A stretch of 7,410 nt of DNA, from NCBI GenBank assembly GCA_946477805.1, contig CAMKZP010000176.1:1-7410 (forward strand), in the 5' to 3' direction. The notes under the pieces were generated by a model that was not told the DNA's origin, made no database searches, and worked only from the letters and a program-made list of their open reading frames with translations. Positions within the stretch are counted from its first letter, which is position 1; each line of letters starts with the position of its first letter. The position numbers and the translations under genes are program-made. The DNA is from an uncultured Enterobacter sp. GTDB taxonomy: Bacteria > Pseudomonadota > Gammaproteobacteria > Enterobacterales > Enterobacteriaceae. This document shows positions 6,581 to 7,410 of the stretch, piece by piece.

Positions 6581-6678
6581 TGCAATTTTGTTACATCGGT
6601 TACATAACCGCAGCCGCAGGATTGCCAGCCCGTCGGCAACGGGCATCATAGGTCAACGCATGTGCAAAGGGTGTCGAG
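6580..6678 (+). promoter_or_regulatory. Leader and candidate promoter of the UhpA-like regulator gene
   Basis: A -35-like TTGCAA (6580-6585) and a -10-like CATAAC (6603-6608), each four of six to consensus, are 17 bp apart. The promoter overlaps a direct repeat GTTACAT (6590-6596 and 6599-6605) and the palindrome GGTTACATAACC (6598-6609), a possible operator. Downstream, GCCCGT (6628-6633) can pair with ACGGGC (6639-6644). TTGCC (6622-6626) can pair instead with GGCAA (6635-6639), so the two folds exclude each other. The Shine-Dalgarno sequence is AAAGGG (6666-6671), seven bases before the ATG at 6679. The function of the repeats and hairpins is not known. Confidence 0.35.
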
Positions 6679-7308
6679 ATGATCAAAGTGGTGCTGGTGG
6701 ACGATCACGTGGTGGTACGTTCCGGTTTCGCCCAGCTGTTAAGTCTGGAGGACGATGTTGTGGTAGAGGGCCAGTTTAGCAGCGCCGCAGAGGCGTGGCC
6801 CGTGCTGTCGCGCAACGACGTCGACGTGGCGGTGATGGACGTCGCCATGCCGGACGAAAACGGGCTCAGCCTGCTCAAGCGCCTGCGCCAGCAGCGGCCA
6901 ACGTTTCGCGCCATTATTCTGAGCATCTACGACACCCCGGCCTTCGTACAAAGCGCCCTCGACGCGGGCGCCAGCGGCTATCTCACCAAACGCTGCGGCC
7001 CGGAAGAGCTGGTGCAGGCCGTGCGCGCCGTGGGGATGGGCGGCCATTACCTGTGTGCCGATGCGGTTAAAGCCCTGCGCGGCGGCGAGCCAACGCCAAA
7101 AGTGCTGGAGGCGCTGACCCCGCGCGAACGCGAGGTGTTCGACCTGCTGGTAAAAGGAGAGAGCGTAAAGGAGATCGCCTACGCGCTTTCGCTGAGCCAC
7201 AAAACGGTGCACGTCCATCGCGCCAACGTGCTGGGCAAGCTGCAGTGCAGCAGCACCATCGAGCTGGTGCATTTCGCGCTGGATAACCAGCTGCTGACGG
7301 GCCACTGA
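6679..7308 (+). CDS. UhpA-like response regulator, NarL/LuxR family
   Basis: The 209-residue product is a two-domain transcription regulator. The receiver domain (1-120) has the acidic pair D8-D9, the phosphoacceptor D54 in VMDVAMPD and the conserved K104 in LTKRC. The LuxR-type helix-turn-helix is at about 146-200 (LTPREREVFDLL, then KEIAYALSLSHKTVHVHRAN). Stretches shared with E. coli UhpA include RSGFAQLL, KRC.P.EL and KTVHVHRAN, but overall identity looks only about half, and the protein is longer (209 versus 196), mainly in the linker and C terminus. The true enterobacterial uhpA is usually much closer and lies by ilvBN, so I read this as a paralogue and give no symbol. Its stop overlaps the start of a UhpB-like gene by one base, suggesting a two-component operon. 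It would be phosphorylated by that kinase; the target genes are not visible. It is divergent from tauA, and a link to taurine use is unproven. Confidence 0.85.
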   Translation: MIKVVLVDDHVVVRSGFAQLLSLEDDVVVEGQFSSAAEAWPVLSRNDVDVAVMDVAMPDENGLSLLKRLRQQRPTFRAIILSIYDTPAFVQSALDAGASGYLTKRCGPEELVQAVRAVGMGGHYLCADAVKALRGGEPTPKVLEALTPREREVFDLLVKGESVKEIAYALSLSHKTVHVHRANVLGKLQCSSTIELVHFALDNQLLTGH

Positions 7309-7363
7309 TGCGGCGCTCCGTGCGGCATTTGGTCCTCTCCCTGTTTATCATGCTGGCCTGGGG
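7308..7363 (+). CDS. 5' fragment of a probable UhpB-like sensor histidine kinase, cut at the contig end
   Basis: An ATG at 7308-7310 shares its A with the TGA of the regulator gene (TGATG junction). It opens a frame of 18 complete codons up to the start of adapter sequence at 7364. The peptide is basic at first (MRRSVRH) and then hydrophobic (LVLSLFIMLAW), which fits the cytoplasmic start and first membrane helix of a UhpB-type membrane kinase. No kinase motif is within reach, so identity rests on position after a UhpA-like gene, the overlap and the hydrophobic start. Codons read past 7363 are artefact. The gene is partial because the contig ends, not because it is broken. Confidence 0.6.
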
Positions 7364-7410
7364 CTGTCTCTTATACACATCTCCGAGCCCACGAGACAGG
7401 CAGAAATCTC
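7364..7410 (+). other. Illumina Nextera adapter read-through (non-genomic)
   Basis: Positions 7364-7382 are CTGTCTCTTATACACATCT, the Tn5 mosaic end used in Nextera tagmentation. Positions 7383-7397 are CCGAGCCCACGAGAC, the read-2 (i7 side) adapter tail. Positions 7398-7405 are AGGCAGAA, which from memory is the i7 index called N703. Positions 7406-7410 are ATCTC, the start of the P7 arm. The four parts follow in the exact order of the sequencing construct. These bases should be trimmed, and any frame or hit crossing 7363/7364 should be ignored. Confidence 0.99.

Noticed and set aside
6610..6678. Riboswitch in the regulator leader
   Set aside because: Only short competing stems are visible, and they match no known riboswitch class that I recognise.
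6679..7308. Calling the regulator the canonical uhpA
   Set aside because: Similarity to E. coli UhpA is only partial, the length differs, and the locus is beside tauA rather than ilvBN. UhpA-like is the safer name.
7067..7378. 103-codon minus-strand open frame at the right end
   Set aside because: It begins inside the adapter sequence and runs antisense to the well-supported regulator gene, so it is an artefact.
7364..7382. Tn5/IS50-type mosaic end suggesting a transposon insertion in the kinase gene
   Set aside because: It is directly followed by the Nextera adapter tail, an index and P7 bases, and then the sequence ends. No transposon sequence is present.

Overview
The window is chromosomal DNA from a GC-rich member of the Enterobacteriaceae, most like Enterobacter or a close relative (Lelliottia, Leclercia, Kosakonia). 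HemB and TauA-TauD match the Escherichia coli proteins nearly end to end, as judged from memory of those sequences. The convergent hemB / tauABCD arrangement is also that of E. coli. The GC content, a REP-type palindrome after hemB and the extra genes do not fit E. coli K-12.

Layout. Positions 1-128 are the hemB leader. hemB (129-1103, +) is followed by a REP-like palindrome (1115-1142). A 574-codon gene (1233-2957, +) comes next and encodes a two-domain acyltransferase: an N-terminal PlsC/OlsA-like domain joined to a C-terminal OlsB/GNAT-like domain. This is the architecture of OlsF, the bifunctional ornithine-lipid synthase. It sits between hemB and tauD, which are direct neighbours in E. 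coli K-12. An imperfect inverted repeat (2934-3023) fills the gap to tauD and supplies the last codons and the stop of the acyltransferase gene. The taurine operon tauABCD follows on the minus strand (6439 down to 3027): binding protein, ATPase, permease and dioxygenase, with ATGA overlaps at two junctions. A 239-bp AT-rich divergent control region (6440-6678) separates tauA from a UhpA-like response regulator (6679-7308, +). The first 18 codons of a probable UhpB-like sensor kinase overlap its stop codon by one base.

The last 47 bases (7364-7410) are not genomic. They are Illumina Nextera read-through: the mosaic end, the read-2 adapter tail, an 8-base i7 index that reads as N703, and five bases of the P7 arm. 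The kinase gene is therefore cut off by the end of a contig, not by a biological event.

Functionally, tauABCD imports taurine and releases sulfite from it during sulfate starvation. The OlsF-like protein would make phosphorus-free ornithine lipids, and a weak PhoB-box-like array lies upstream of it. The UhpA/UhpB-like pair resembles the hexose-phosphate sensing system but lies at a different locus and looks like a diverged paralogue; its target is probably beyond the window. I did not find a wholly undescribed system. The points most worth checking are the OlsF-like gene with its possible Pho control, the repeat-derived C terminus, and the UhpAB-like paralogue.
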